Positions 8,062-16,724 are shown, counted from the stretch's first letter. The stretch is DNA of 33,988 nucleotides from an uncultured Eubacteriales bacterium (GCA_934643185.1 CAKUBN010000022.1:1-33988), one strand, 5' to 3'. The notes: generated by a model from the sequence alone, not told the origin. Translations and numbers: made by a program.

Positions 8062-8991
8062 ATGAACTGGACAGCGCCGAACACCGAGAGCCTTTTGCGC
8101 CGCTTGGAGAAACCAAAGGGCAAGATCGACGTGGTTTTGGACACCGATACGTATAACGAGTTGGACGACCAATTTGCGCTTTCGTATATGCTTAAAAACA
8201 GCGATAAGCTGAATGTAAAAGCGCTGTATGCCGCGCCGTTTTTAAATGATAAATCCGTATCGCCGAAGGACGGCATGGAGAAAAGCTACAATGAAATTTT
8301 GAAGCTGCTCACGCTTTTAAAGCGCGAAGATTTAAAGGCTGTCACATTTAAGGGCTCGGAAGACTATCTCAAAGATGAAGACACGCCTGTTCGTTCGTCT
8401 GCGGCGGAGGACCTTGCAAAGCATGCGATGGACTACACGCCGGAAAAGCCGCTGTACGTCGTTGCAATCGGCGCCATTACAAATGTGGCCTCTGCCCTGC
8501 TTTTGAACCCCGATATCCGCGACCGCATTGTCATCGTGTGGCTTGGCGGCAATGCGCTGCACTGGCCGGACAACCGGGAGTTCAACATGTATCAGGATGT
8601 TGCGGCAGGACGCATTGTTTTCGGCTGCGGTGCGGCGCTTGTGCAGCTGCCGTGCGCGGGCGTGGTCTCCGGCTTTTCCGTAAGCGAGCCGGAGTTTAAA
8701 GCATACTTTCTCGGCAAAAACGAGCTGTGCGATTATTTGGCGCAGTATGCCATTGAGGAGGGCCGGCGCTGGGCGCAGGCGGAAACGTGGTCGCGCGTGA
8801 TCTGGGACGTGACGGCGGTGGCGTGGCTTTTAGACGGCGAATTTATGGACGACACGCTGCTGCACAGCCCCATCCCGCAGTATGACGACACGTGGACGCC
8901 CTCAAACACGCGGCATTTTATGCGCTATGTGTACAACATTCGCCGCGATGTTTTGTTAAAAGACCTCGTACAAAAACTGACAGAAAAGTAA
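8062..8991 (+). CDS. Nucleoside hydrolase-like protein (IunH/RihA superfamily)
   Basis: Members of this superfamily cleave the N-glycosidic bond of nucleosides to give base and ribose, with a calcium ion held by an N-terminal aspartate cluster. Residues 27-36 read DTDTYNELDD, the superfamily's D-x-D-x(4)-x-D-D metal site. Later segments fit too: VVAIGAITNVASALL, a WLGGNALHW loop, FNMYQDVAAGRIVF in place of the usual E-x-N-x-x-x-D-P-x-A-A, and a WDVTAVAWLL segment with the late Asp. The length of 309 residues is normal. The start is supported by GGGAGGA about seven bases before the ATG. It is more divergent from classical inosine-uridine hydrolases than usual, so substrate is not assigned. It is monocistronic or loosely joined to the next gene, which has its own promoter. 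Confidence 0.8.
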   Translation: MNWTAPNTESLLRRLEKPKGKIDVVLDTDTYNELDDQFALSYMLKNSDKLNVKALYAAPFLNDKSVSPKDGMEKSYNEILKLLTLLKREDLKAVTFKGSEDYLKDEDTPVRSSAAEDLAKHAMDYTPEKPLYVVAIGAITNVASALLLNPDIRDRIVIVWLGGNALHWPDNREFNMYQDVAAGRIVFGCGAALVQLPCAGVVSGFSVSEPEFKAYFLGKNELCDYLAQYAIEEGRRWAQAETWSRVIWDVTAVAWLLDGEFMDDTLLHSPIPQYDDTWTPSNTRHFMRYVYNIRRDVLLKDLVQKLTEK

Positions 8992-9018
8992 AATTTTCGT
9001 GCAAATCCGATTTAAACG

Positions 9019-9027
9019 TGATATAAT
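9019..9027 (+). promoter_or_regulatory. Extended -10 promoter for the P-loop/cyuA operon
   Basis: TG, one base, then a perfect TATAAT (9022-9027) with no good -35 hexamer at the usual distance. It lies 63 bases before the next start codon, and there is no clear terminator after the nucleoside hydrolase gene. Confidence 0.5.
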
Positions 9028-9090
9028 TCTCGTATAGCAAAAGAATACGCACACTTTTTCCTATTTTCGATCCGAAAGGTTGGTTGTCTC

Positions 9091-9678
9091 ATGAAAAAGC
9101 TGATTCTTGTGACCTCGCCGCCTGCGTGCGGTAAAACCCGGCTTTCCAAGCGCCTTTGTTCGGCGCTGGATCACATCGTTTATTTGGATAAAGACACGCT
9201 CATCCCGCTTTCTAAGCAGATCTTCAAGGTGGCGGGCGAGCCGTATGACCGCAGCTCTGCGTTTTTTGAAGCGAATATCCGCGACTATGAATACGAGGCG
9301 ATCTTAGACCTTGCATTTGAAGCGCTGCGCTATGCGGACACCGTGCTCATCAACGCGCCGTTTACGCGCGAAATTCGTGACACGGCGTACATTCAAAATC
9401 TGCGCGCGAAGCTCAGCGAATATGGCGCAAAATTATGCGTCATCTGGATCGTGACCGACCCCGCCGTGTGCAAGGCGCGCATGATGAAGCGCTCCTCTGA
9501 CCGCGACACGTGGAAAATGGAGCACTGGGACGAGTACATAAAGGGCGTGAATTTCGATATTCCTGAAAACCTGCGTATACCGGACGACCCCGAAAGTCTT
9601 TTGCTTTACTACAACTCAACCGACGATTTAGCGGACGCTTCGTTTGCCCGCATTTTGCCGATGCTGAACCAAAATTAA
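9091..9678 (+). CDS. P-loop NTPase, kinase-like (AAA_33-type), function unknown
   Basis: The protein (195 residues) opens with a beta strand and a P-loop, LVTSPPACGKT (Lys15-Thr16), followed by YLDKDTLIPLSKQIF, which resembles the substrate-lid region of small-molecule or nucleotide kinases. A second strand VLINAPFTREIRD takes the Walker B position, and the helix with CKARMMKRSSDRDTWK has the Arg-rich lid of shikimate/gluconate-kinase-like folds. No transmembrane or DNA-binding part is visible. The first glycine of the classical P-loop is replaced by Ser. It is followed 16 bases later by cyuA on the same strand, so the two are probably co-transcribed, but I see no biochemical link that would name its substrate. 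Confidence 0.72.
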   Translation: MKKLILVTSPPACGKTRLSKRLCSALDHIVYLDKDTLIPLSKQIFKVAGEPYDRSSAFFEANIRDYEYEAILDLAFEALRYADTVLINAPFTREIRDTAYIQNLRAKLSEYGAKLCVIWIVTDPAVCKARMMKRSSDRDTWKMEHWDEYIKGVNFDIPENLRIPDDPESLLLYYNSTDDLADASFARILPMLNQN

Positions 9679-9694
9679 CTTTAGGAGCCTACTC

Positions 9695-10978
9695 ATGCAG
9701 AAAACCGATGCCCTGTATACCGCGTACGTTGAAGTTTTAAAGGAAGAATTGCTGCCCGCCATGGGCTGCACGGAGCCGATCGCCATTGCCTATGCAGCGG
9801 CTGCGGCACGGCGCATTTTGGGTGAGTTGCCAAGTGAAGTCTGTGTTACGGCAAGCGGCAACATCATCAAAAACGTGAAAAGCGTTTTCGTGCCAAACAC
9901 CGGCGGCCTGCGCGGCATCCCCGCGGCGGCTGCGGCTGGCATTATTGCAGGTCATGACGAGCTTTTGCTGGAGGTCATTTCAAAGGCGACCGAGAAAGAG
10001 CAGGCGAAGATCAAGGACTACATGGAGCGCACGCCGATCACGGTGAAGCTTTCGGATTCTCCCTATATTTTCGACATAGACATCACGGTGAAGAGCGAGT
10101 GTCACACAGCGAACGTACGCATTGTGGGGCACCACACGAACATTGTCCACACGGAAAAGGACGGCAAGGTTCTGCTCGACGCCTGTGCCGATACGCCGAC
10201 GGAAAGCACCGACAGCGGCCTTTGCGACCGCAATGCGTTCTCCGTAAAGACGATTTTGGATTTCATTGAAACCGCGGAGCTGTGCGACATAGAAGCGCCT
10301 GTAAAGCGGCAGATCGAGTACAATACCCGCATTGCTCAGGAGGGGCTTTCCGGCAGCTGGGGTGCGAACATCGGCAAGGTACTGCTCGAGACCTACGGCG
10401 ATGACGTGAAGATTCGTGCCAGAGCCATGGCGGCTGCGGGCAGCGACGCGCGCATGAACGGCTGTTCCCTGCCGGTCGTCATCGTTTCCGGCAGCGGCAA
10501 CCAGGGTATGACAGCTTCTCTGCCCGTTGTGGAATACGCGAAAGAGCTGAACGTTGGCTACGACAAGATGATCCGCGCAGTGGCGCTTTCCGACCTTGTG
10601 ACGATCCACCTGAAGTCCGGCATCGGGCGGCTTTCCGCGTACTGCGGTGCTGTGAGTGCGGGCTGCGGCAGCGGCGCGGGCATTGCGTATTTGTACGGCG
10701 GCGGGCTCAAGGAGATCGAGCACACGATCGTCAACTCCATCGCGATCGATTCCGGCATGGTGTGCGACGGCGCGAAAGCCTCGTGTGCGGCGAAAATCGC
10801 GTCTGCGGTGGATGCCGGCATTTTGGGCTACCACATGTACAAAAACGGCCAGCAGTTCCGCGCAGGCGACGGTCTTGTTACAAAAGGCGTGGAGGAAACC
10901 ATCCGCAACATCGGCATGCTTGCCCGCGAAGGCATGCGCGAGACCGACCGCGAAATTCTGCACATTATGTGCGACTAA
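9695..10978 (+). CDS. cyuA: L-cysteine desulfidase family protein (UPF0597, CyuA/YhaM)
   Basis: The family breaks L-cysteine into pyruvate, ammonia and hydrogen sulfide using a 4Fe-4S cluster; it is related to the alpha domain of L-serine dehydratase. Near the N-terminus LLPAMGCTEPIAIAYA gives the first conserved cysteine, Cys25. Two other Cys-rich glycine loops follow, YCGAVSAGCGSGAG and MVCDGAKASC, which should supply the remaining ligands. ASGNIIKNVKSVFVPNTGG is also a family block. Length 427 residues is standard. The ribosome binding site AGGAG stands seven or eight bases before the ATG. It likely forms an operon with the P-loop gene upstream and ends at a clear terminator. A generic serine-dehydratase-like activity cannot be excluded from sequence. 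Confidence 0.88.
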   Translation: MQKTDALYTAYVEVLKEELLPAMGCTEPIAIAYAAAAARRILGELPSEVCVTASGNIIKNVKSVFVPNTGGLRGIPAAAAAGIIAGHDELLLEVISKATEKEQAKIKDYMERTPITVKLSDSPYIFDIDITVKSECHTANVRIVGHHTNIVHTEKDGKVLLDACADTPTESTDSGLCDRNAFSVKTILDFIETAELCDIEAPVKRQIEYNTRIAQEGLSGSWGANIGKVLLETYGDDVKIRARAMAAAGSDARMNGCSLPVVIVSGSGNQGMTASLPVVEYAKELNVGYDKMIRAVALSDLVTIHLKSGIGRLSAYCGAVSAGCGSGAGIAYLYGGGLKEIEHTIVNSIAIDSGMVCDGAKASCAAKIASAVDAGILGYHMYKNGQQFRAGDGLVTKGVEETIRNIGMLAREGMRETDREILHIMCD

Positions 10979-10989
10979 AAACGACAGAC

Positions 10990-11038
10990 ACAGGGACGCT
11001 TCTCTGCGAATTTAAGCGGGAACGTCTCTGTTTATTTT
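10990..11038 (+). terminator. Intrinsic terminator after cyuA
   Basis: ACAGGGACG (10990-10998) pairs with CGTCTCTGT (11023-11031) with one G-T pair, and an inner GCTT/AAGC arm can add to it. It is followed by TTTATTTT. It lies 12 bases after the cyuA stop codon. Confidence 0.65.
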
Positions 11039-12366
11039 GCATGCAGCCGCCTTTTGACGGATTGCAAATATATTTTAGGAAGTGTGAAGAAATGACAAAA
11101 CACACAAACCGCAAGAAGCTGCTTTCTGCATTGCTTGCGCTTTTGCTGGTGTTCAGCCTGTTCCCTGTTTCTGCGGAAACAACGGAAAACGGCGAAAGCA
11201 CAGCTGCAAGTGCTGAATTGGAAAGTGGCAACACCCCCCCAGTTCGCTCGATACGCCTGTAATCGACGAAACAGAAGAATCGAAGCAGCCCGCAGAAAAC
11301 GAAAACGAGGCTGTGCCGCAAACCGCGAACGATGAGATCGCGCTGTTCGATGCGCCGCAGGACGTGACCACAACGGGCCTTGATCTTAAAAACAATGCGC
11401 CGGATGACGTGACGACGTATCAGGCCGGTGAAGGTACGGTGACGTATGACCCGGCGACGAAAACCGTGACGCTGAATAACGCCGAAATTACGCTTTCGGC
11501 AGAAGCTGTGGACGCCGCGGCAAAGCGGCGCTCATTTTGCCGGACGGCGACGTGACGCTTATCATGCCGGAGGGCACGGTCAGCTCGATCACGAATACCA
11601 CGAAGTACGATGACTGCAGCGCTGTGGAAGCACACGGCGCGAATTTGACGATTTCCGGCGGCGGTACGCTGAAGCTGACCGCCTACGAATACGGCATTGA
11701 TACGTATTATGAGAGGGTTCGTTGACGGTTGAAAGCACGGCGCTTGAGCTGAGCACTGGCGACCAGGGCGTTTACTCCGAATACGACGTGCAGATTTTGA
11801 ACAGCAAAATTACGGCGGTGTGCCGCGGTGACAACTCTAAGTATGCCTCGGCGCTCGACAGCACGGACGGCAATATCGTTTTGACGAACAGCACAGTTCA
11901 TGTGCAGGATAATTACTACTATGCCGTTTCCGCCGATAACTGCGGTGCGCTCCTCATGGAGAACAGCAAGCTGACGGTGCGCAACACAGTCGGTGCGATC
12001 AGTGTTTATCCCGATGCAAACGCGGACGACACGCTGAAAAACAGCATCAAAAATTCCAAGATTGATATTCAGTGCAATTCCGGCGCACCGTTTGTGGATG
12101 AGGGCGCAACGGAAATTATAGACAGCACAGTCATTATGAAGACCGGCGGCGACAATGTATTTGACCACTGGTTCGGTGGCATTACGGTCAGCGGCAGCTC
12201 TTATGTGGAGCTGGAAGCTACGGACAGCGCACTTTACATTGCACAAACGACCGACGAGCTGACGCTGAACGACGGCCTGACCGTTTTGGAAGGCGAAGTG
12301 AACGTGCACGATGGCGTGAAGCCGAAGGTCACCTCTACCCCGCGCCTTGTCATCGGCCCGATGGTC

Positions 12367-12777
12367 AAAATCGATTTTGATACTGCAGACGGCACGAAGA
12401 TCGATTCCGTCTCGCAGGGGTACGGCAACAAACTGACAGCGCCCGAAGCACCCGAAAAAACCGGCTACACCTTTACGGGCTGGTATACGGATGCGGGCTG
12501 CACAGAGCCGTGGGATTTTGAAAACGGCACCGTCACAGCGAACATGACCCTTTATGCAGGCTGGAAAGCCAACCAGTATGCGCTGATTTTTGATGCAGAC
12601 GGCGGTACTGATGTGGAAGACGGCACGTTTACGTTCGGCAAAGCGCTTGGCACGCTGCCGACACCGAAAAAAGACGGCTACACGTTTGACGGTTGGTTTG
12701 ACGCAAACGGCAATGCTGTGACGGAAAACACGCTGCTTGAAACGACGCAGGATGTTACTTTGTACGCGCATTGGACA
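12367..12777 (+). repeat. Two tandem InlB B-repeats within the surface protein
   Basis: Two units of about 67 codons, 12367-12567 and 12574-12777. Unit one has GYTFTGWYTDAGC and ends TLYAGW; unit two has GYTFDGWFDANG and ends TLYAHW. These are the beta-grasp-like repeats common in Gram-positive surface proteins. Confidence 0.85.
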
Positions 12778-12786
12778 AAGGTGGTC

Positions 12787-13032
12787 ACACCGACTGTGAC
12801 ACCGGCTCCGACGGAAGCGCCGACAGAGCCCACACCTACCCCCACAGCAGCACCGACGGCGACACCCACAGCGGAACCCACTGCAACACCGGCCCCGACC
12901 GCGGAACCTACAGCCGAACCGACAACGACGCCGTCCGCTGAGCCGACTGCAACGCCTGCTCCTACGGCAGAGCCCACTGCTGCACCTACGGCAACGCCGC
13001 GTGCAACGGCTACCCCGGCTCCGACTGCACCG
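12787..13032 (+). repeat. Pro-Thr-rich low-complexity repeat (wall-spanning stalk)
   Basis: About 82 codons made almost only of Pro, Thr, Ala and Glu in short units such as APTAEPTA and TPAPTAEPT. The pattern is typical of the extended stalk that carries a surface protein through peptidoglycan. The repeated codons also create long spurious antisense reading frames rich in Val, Gly and Ala or in Arg and Cys. Confidence 0.85.
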
Positions 13033-13198
13033 AGCAATAATAACGCGAACACACCGAAGACCGGCAGTGATTATACCGCCGTCATTTTCAGCGTTTCGCT
13101 GCTTGTTGTTTCCGGCGCGGCCATTACCTTGCTTGTGCTTTGCAATAAAAAGCGCGGTAAGCACGTCGCGAAATAAAAATCGTTTCTGAATATATATG

Positions 13199-13238
13199 AA
13201 ATCGCCCCAGTGGATGCAGGATCCGCCGAGGCGATTTT
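13199..13238. terminator. Terminator between the surface protein and the convergent flavoprotein gene
   Basis: AAATCGCC (13199-13206) pairs perfectly with GGCGATTT (13230-13237), with T-rich sequence after the plus-strand arm. It lies between convergent genes (stops at 13176 and 13244) and can serve mainly the plus strand. Confidence 0.6.
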
Positions 13239-13243
13239 GTCTA

Positions 13244-14842
13244 TTATAAGCTTTGCTTTAAAATTTCTTCTGCGCAGCGCAAGCCGTCTACGGCGGCGCT
13301 GGTGATGCCACCGGCGTAGCCCGCGCCCTCGCCGCACGGGAACAGGCCGCGCACCGTGGGGCACTCTCGGCTTTCGTTGCGGAGGATGCGTACCGGCGAA
13401 GAGCTGCGGGTCTCGGGGGCGGTCAGCAGCGCGTCGGGGTCATCAAAGCCCTTGAGGCGACGGCCCATGCGGCGAATACCCTCTGCCATGGAATCGCAGA
13501 TATAATCGGGCAGGACGTTTCTCAAATCGCCGGGCACAACGCCGGGCTGATACGTCGGCTGCACGCTGCCGTTTAACGCGGTCGTCGCGCGGTTTTCAAA
13601 GAGGTCGCCGACGCGCTGGCACGGGGCGCTGTACGCTCCCCCGCCTGCTTCAAATGCAGCGTGCTCGATTTTTCTTTGAAACTCGATGCCGGCAAGCGGG
13701 TGCGCGGAGCCGAAATCCTCCGGCGTGATGCCAACGAGCAGCGCGGCGTTGCTGTTTTGACCGTCGCGGGCATATTCGCTCATGCCGTTTGTGACAACGC
13801 CGCCTGTTTCGGACGCTGCACCGACGACATAGCCGCCCGGGCACATGCAGAACGTGTACACGCCGCGTCCATTTTCGAGGTGGACATTGAGCTTGTAATC
13901 CGCCGCGCCGAGCGCAGGGTCGCCGGCAAAATCGCCATACTGTGCGCGGTCGATCGTCTCTGCGCGGTGCTCGATGCGCGCACCGACGGAAAACGGCTTC
14001 GGCTCCATGGGCACGCAGGGCTTTTCAAACAGCATCTTAAACGTATCGCGTGCGCTGTGGCCGACGGCGAGAATGACGTGTGCGGTCTCGATGGTTTCTG
14101 CCGTGCCGTTTGTTTCAGCCATGACGCCGCAGACGGCGTTATTTTTGACGAGCAGATCGGTCATCTGCGTGTTGAAGCGCACTTCGCCGCCGAGGGACTT
14201 GATCTCTTCACGAATGGCGCGGACGGTCTGCGGCAGCTTGTCTGTGCCGACGTGCGGCTTGGCGTCAAAGAGGATGTCTTCGGGCGCGCCGTGCTCGCAG
14301 AGCGTTTGCAGCACGAAGAAAATGCGCTCGTCTTTCGTGCCGGTGTTGAGCTTGCCGTCCGAGAACGTGCCAGCGCCGCCTTCGCCGAACTGCACGTTGC
14401 AGCTTAGGTCTAATTTTCGCGTCTGCCAGAAAGCGTTCACCGCCGCTTGGCGCTCTTCCACAGAGCCGCCGCGCTCTAAGATGATCGGGCGCAGACCGGC
14501 GCGCGCGAGCAATAAGCCTGCGAACATGCCCGCCGGGCCGAAGCCCACAACGACCGGGCGCTGCGGCAATGTGCCGTGCGGCGGCATTTCATATGCTCTT
14601 TCCAGCGCTTTTGTGACGTGACTGTCGCGCACACGGGAAAGCAGCTTTGCTTCGTTCTCCGCTTCCACGTCGACGGTGACGACGAAGCGCACATCCTGCT
14701 TTTTTCGGGCATCGACAGAGCGCTTAACAAGAGCTAATTTTTTGAGCTTCTGCGCATCGGTATGCAGTTTTTTGGCGGCTGCGCGGCGCAAAGCTTCGTC
14801 CGTATAGTGAAGCGGCATGGAAATGTCGCTGATGCGTATCAT
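13244..14842 (-). CDS. FAD-dependent oxidoreductase, COG2509 type
   Basis: An uncharacterised flavoprotein family with an N-terminal alpha/beta domain ahead of an FAD-binding Rossmann fold. The first about 90 residues (MIRISDISMPLHY, many Lys/Arg) form the family's N-terminal domain. A dinucleotide-binding GFGPAGMFAGLLLARAG with ILERGGSVEERQ follows, then GEGGAGTFSDGKLNTGTKD and a C-terminal LFPCGEGAGYAGGITSAAVDG, all hallmarks of this family. I set the start at ATG 14842, which has GGAGG about seven bases upstream; a longer open frame to 14932 has no ribosome site and lies inside the upstream gene. The start overlaps the stop of the upstream gene as ATGA, so translation is coupled. It is the third gene of a three-gene operon. 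Reaction and substrate are unknown. Confidence 0.88.
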   Translation of the reverse strand: MIRISDISMPLHYTDEALRRAAAKKLHTDAQKLKKLALVKRSVDARKKQDVRFVVTVDVEAENEAKLLSRVRDSHVTKALERAYEMPPHGTLPQRPVVVGFGPAGMFAGLLLARAGLRPIILERGGSVEERQAAVNAFWQTRKLDLSCNVQFGEGGAGTFSDGKLNTGTKDERIFFVLQTLCEHGAPEDILFDAKPHVGTDKLPQTVRAIREEIKSLGGEVRFNTQMTDLLVKNNAVCGVMAETNGTAETIETAHVILAVGHSARDTFKMLFEKPCVPMEPKPFSVGARIEHRAETIDRAQYGDFAGDPALGAADYKLNVHLENGRGVYTFCMCPGGYVVGAASETGGVVTNGMSEYARDGQNSNAALLVGITPEDFGSAHPLAGIEFQRKIEHAAFEAGGGAYSAPCQRVGDLFENRATTALNGSVQPTYQPGVVPGDLRNVLPDYICDSMAEGIRRMGRRLKGFDDPDALLTAPETRSSSPVRILRNESRECPTVRGLFPCGEGAGYAGGITSAAVDGLRCAEEILKQSL

Positions 14843-16116
14843 CGTTTTTCCTCCTTCAGACAGCGATAGGCTGCGCTTTTTCCGGCTGTGATGCCGCTTG
14901 CCCACGCAAAATGCAGGTTGTAGCCGCCGCAATCGCCGTGGATATTCAGCATCTCGCCCGCAAGGTAAAGCCCCGGGGCTTTTTTAGATGCCATCGTGTG
15001 CGGGTCGAGCTCCGTAAGCGGCACGCCGCCCGCCGTGACCTGCGCCGCAGAAAAATCTTTCGTGCCGGTGATGTCCAACCTCCAGCCTTTAAGGAGAGAA
15101 GCAAGCTTTTTAAGCTGTAGAGCTTTGATTTTTACCGCCGGTTCGCTTTGCGCGATGCCCGCCGCGCTGACGAGCATGTAGCCGAGACGCATATTGAGTA
15201 GGCCGGAGAGCAGATCGCCCGCTGCACGTGCGGGATACAATTTTGTCATCTCAAGGAGATAATCGAGCACGTCCTGATAGGCCATATCCGACAATAGATC
15301 AAGCTGTACGGCGAGTGAAGTATACTTCTTATTACGGATCGTGCCGAGCGCAAAGAACTCGCCGGCATATATGGAAAGGCCGAACACACAAATACCGGAG
15401 ATGCCGGTATCCGTAAACTGAACCTCGCCGCTTTCTTTATAGACGGGTTTGCCGTCTGCCAAAAGCACGGCGTTTGCAGGGGCGCGCGTGCCGGAGAGCG
15501 TTTTCCACTGCTTTGCGCGCACGGTAAGCTGCGTTAAAGACGGATACAACTTTGTCACCGTGTGGCCGAGTTGCTTTGCGAGCGTGTAGCCCTCGCCGCA
15601 GGAATGGCGCGGAGATGCCGCACCGCCGCACGTCAAAATGCACTGCTTTGTGAAAAGCTGCGTGCCGTCCGTACAGATAAGCGTAAATCCGTTTTTGACT
15701 TTCTCGATTTTTGAGACGGTGTGTTCTTCCGAAAACGACACGCCGTATTTTTCGGCATCCCACCGCAAAGCGGAGAGTACGGCCGCCGCCTGCTGATTCT
15801 GCGGGTATACCCTGCCCTCGCTGTCCGGCTTGGTGACAAGCCCCATTTCGCGGAACACGGCACAAATAGCTTCGGGCGTGTATTCATGCAATAGGTCTTG
15901 AATTGCCGTAACATCGCCGTGGTAATGCGCGGGCGAAACGTTTAAATTCGTTAAATTGCAGCGGCCGTTGCCGGTGGCGAGCAGCTTTCTGCCAAGCTTT
16001 GCGTTGCCCTCCAAAACAAGAACAGAACCGCGTTTTTTCAAAACATGTGCGGCGGCACACGACGCCATAAGCCCCGCTGCACCGCCGCCGATGATGATAA
16101 TGTCTTTTGTTTCCAT
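14839..16116 (-). CDS. NAD(P)/FAD-dependent oxidoreductase, HI0933/YhiN (BaiN-like) family
   Basis: A flavoprotein of 425 residues. Residues 6-20 hold the FAD Rossmann motif IIIIGGGAAGLMASC. GRKLLATGNGRCNLTN (about 42-57) is the signature of the HI0933-like family. The second nucleotide region (LTCGGAASPRHSCGEGY) and the C-terminal GEMLNIHGDCGGYNLHFAWASG complete the pattern. Some family members have been linked to bile-acid or other reductions (BaiN), but the name has been spread widely by annotation and is not proof of activity here. AAGGAAGG precedes the ATG by about five bases. It is separated by 13 bases from the membrane protein upstream and overlaps the next flavoprotein by four bases. 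Confidence 0.9.
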   Translation of the reverse strand: METKDIIIIGGGAAGLMASCAAAHVLKKRGSVLVLEGNAKLGRKLLATGNGRCNLTNLNVSPAHYHGDVTAIQDLLHEYTPEAICAVFREMGLVTKPDSEGRVYPQNQQAAAVLSALRWDAEKYGVSFSEEHTVSKIEKVKNGFTLICTDGTQLFTKQCILTCGGAASPRHSCGEGYTLAKQLGHTVTKLYPSLTQLTVRAKQWKTLSGTRAPANAVLLADGKPVYKESGEVQFTDTGISGICVFGLSIYAGEFFALGTIRNKKYTSLAVQLDLLSDMAYQDVLDYLLEMTKLYPARAAGDLLSGLLNMRLGYMLVSAAGIAQSEPAVKIKALQLKKLASLLKGWRLDITGTKDFSAAQVTAGGVPLTELDPHTMASKKAPGLYLAGEMLNIHGDCGGYNLHFAWASGITAGKSAAYRCLKEEKR

Positions 16117-16129
16117 TTAACCTTCCTTA

Positions 16130-16615
16130 TTAAATGAACATGCCGAGCAGGCCGTAGGAGAAGATCGCCATTAAAATATCCGCGATGAGCGTGCCGCCGA
16201 TGACGGAGAAAAGCGCGTCTTTAATGGGCATTTTCATCAGCGCCGCGGCAAGCGAACCCGTCCATGCGCCGGTGCCCGGCAGCGGAATGGCGACGAAGAT
16301 GAGCAGGCCGAACGTCTTGTATTTTTCAATCTGCGCAAACTTGCTTCTGCCCTTGGCTTCCATGCGGTCAACAAGCTTTACAAAGCGCGTGTTGCGCATC
16401 CAGTCGAAAATCTTATTGATAAAGAGCAGAATGAACGGCGTCGGTAAAATGGTGCCGATGAAGCAGATCAGCATGGCAGGCAATAAATCTACGCCGAGCA
16501 TTTTCGCCGCAACAAGACCGCCGCGCAGCTCGATGATGGGCATCATGGAGAGGATGAACACCGTAAGCTCACCCGGAATAATATTTCTGAAAAAATTGAC
16601 AAGTGCTTCTACCAT
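16130..16615 (-). CDS. Small multidrug-export-type membrane protein (COG2426)
   Basis: A 161-residue membrane protein with about four hydrophobic spans. PIIELRGGLVAAKMLG (about residues 26-41), FVAIPLPGTGAWTGSLAAAL and a C-terminal hydrophobic span ending YGLLGMFI match the COG2426 small multidrug-export protein family, which resembles DedA-type re-entrant-loop proteins. Actual drug export is a family label rather than a demonstrated function. It is the first gene of the operon with the two flavoproteins, with AAAGGAA upstream of the ATG. The 130 bases before it hold TATAAT-like boxes but no convincing -35. Confidence 0.85.
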   Translation of the reverse strand: MVEALVNFFRNIIPGELTVFILSMMPIIELRGGLVAAKMLGVDLLPAMLICFIGTILPTPFILLFINKIFDWMRNTRFVKLVDRMEAKGRSKFAQIEKYKTFGLLIFVAIPLPGTGAWTGSLAAALMKMPIKDALFSVIGGTLIADILMAIFSYGLLGMFI

Positions 16616-16724
16616 ACTGAATTGTTCCTTTCATGATCCGTTCTTTTTCAAGTTTCTTAAAAGTTCCGCAAATAAGTATACTAAACGTCATGGTTTTTAT
16701 TTTTCTTTTTAAGAATTATAGCTT

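Larger units (their letters stand above)
11092..13176 (+). pseudogene. Sortase-anchored InlB-repeat surface protein, broken by three frameshifts
   Basis: Read across three single-base losses, this is one cell-wall protein of about 695 residues. In order: a signal peptide (MTKHTNRKKLLSALLALLLV, cleaved after VSA), an acidic low-complexity stretch, a region of repeated short strands like a right-handed beta-helix (LTISGGGTLKL, LTVESTALEL, VQILNSKITAV), two InlB/Listeria-Bacteroides repeats each ending Y-A-G-W or Y-A-H-W, a Pro-Thr-rich wall-spanning region, an NTPKTGS sorting motif, a membrane helix and a basic tail. The reading frame changes at a run of seven C (11244-11250), near 11520-11525 (CAAAG) and near 11710-11718 (GAGAGGG). 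Each break is repaired by adding one base, and the three together restore the original frame. It is either a real pseudogene, a variable locus or a sequencing-error cluster. The last fragment alone, 11722-13176, is open but lacks a signal peptide. Confidence 0.82.

Noticed and set aside
9980..10963. 327-residue minus-strand frame opposite cyuA
   Set aside because: cyuA on the other strand is a clear conserved family; the antisense frame has no recognisable domain.
12787..13032. A possible CRISPR-like or satellite array
   Set aside because: The repetition is of codons (Pro, Thr, Ala) in a protein stalk; no conserved direct repeat with unique spacers.
12678..13052. 124-residue minus-strand frame of Val, Gly and Ala repeats
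   Set aside because: Also the mirror image of the Pro-Thr repeat.
11707..13164. 485-residue minus-strand frame very rich in Arg and Cys
   Set aside because: It is the antisense of the surface protein stalk and repeats; the composition is the mirror of Pro-Thr-Ala codons and it has no ribosome site or domain.
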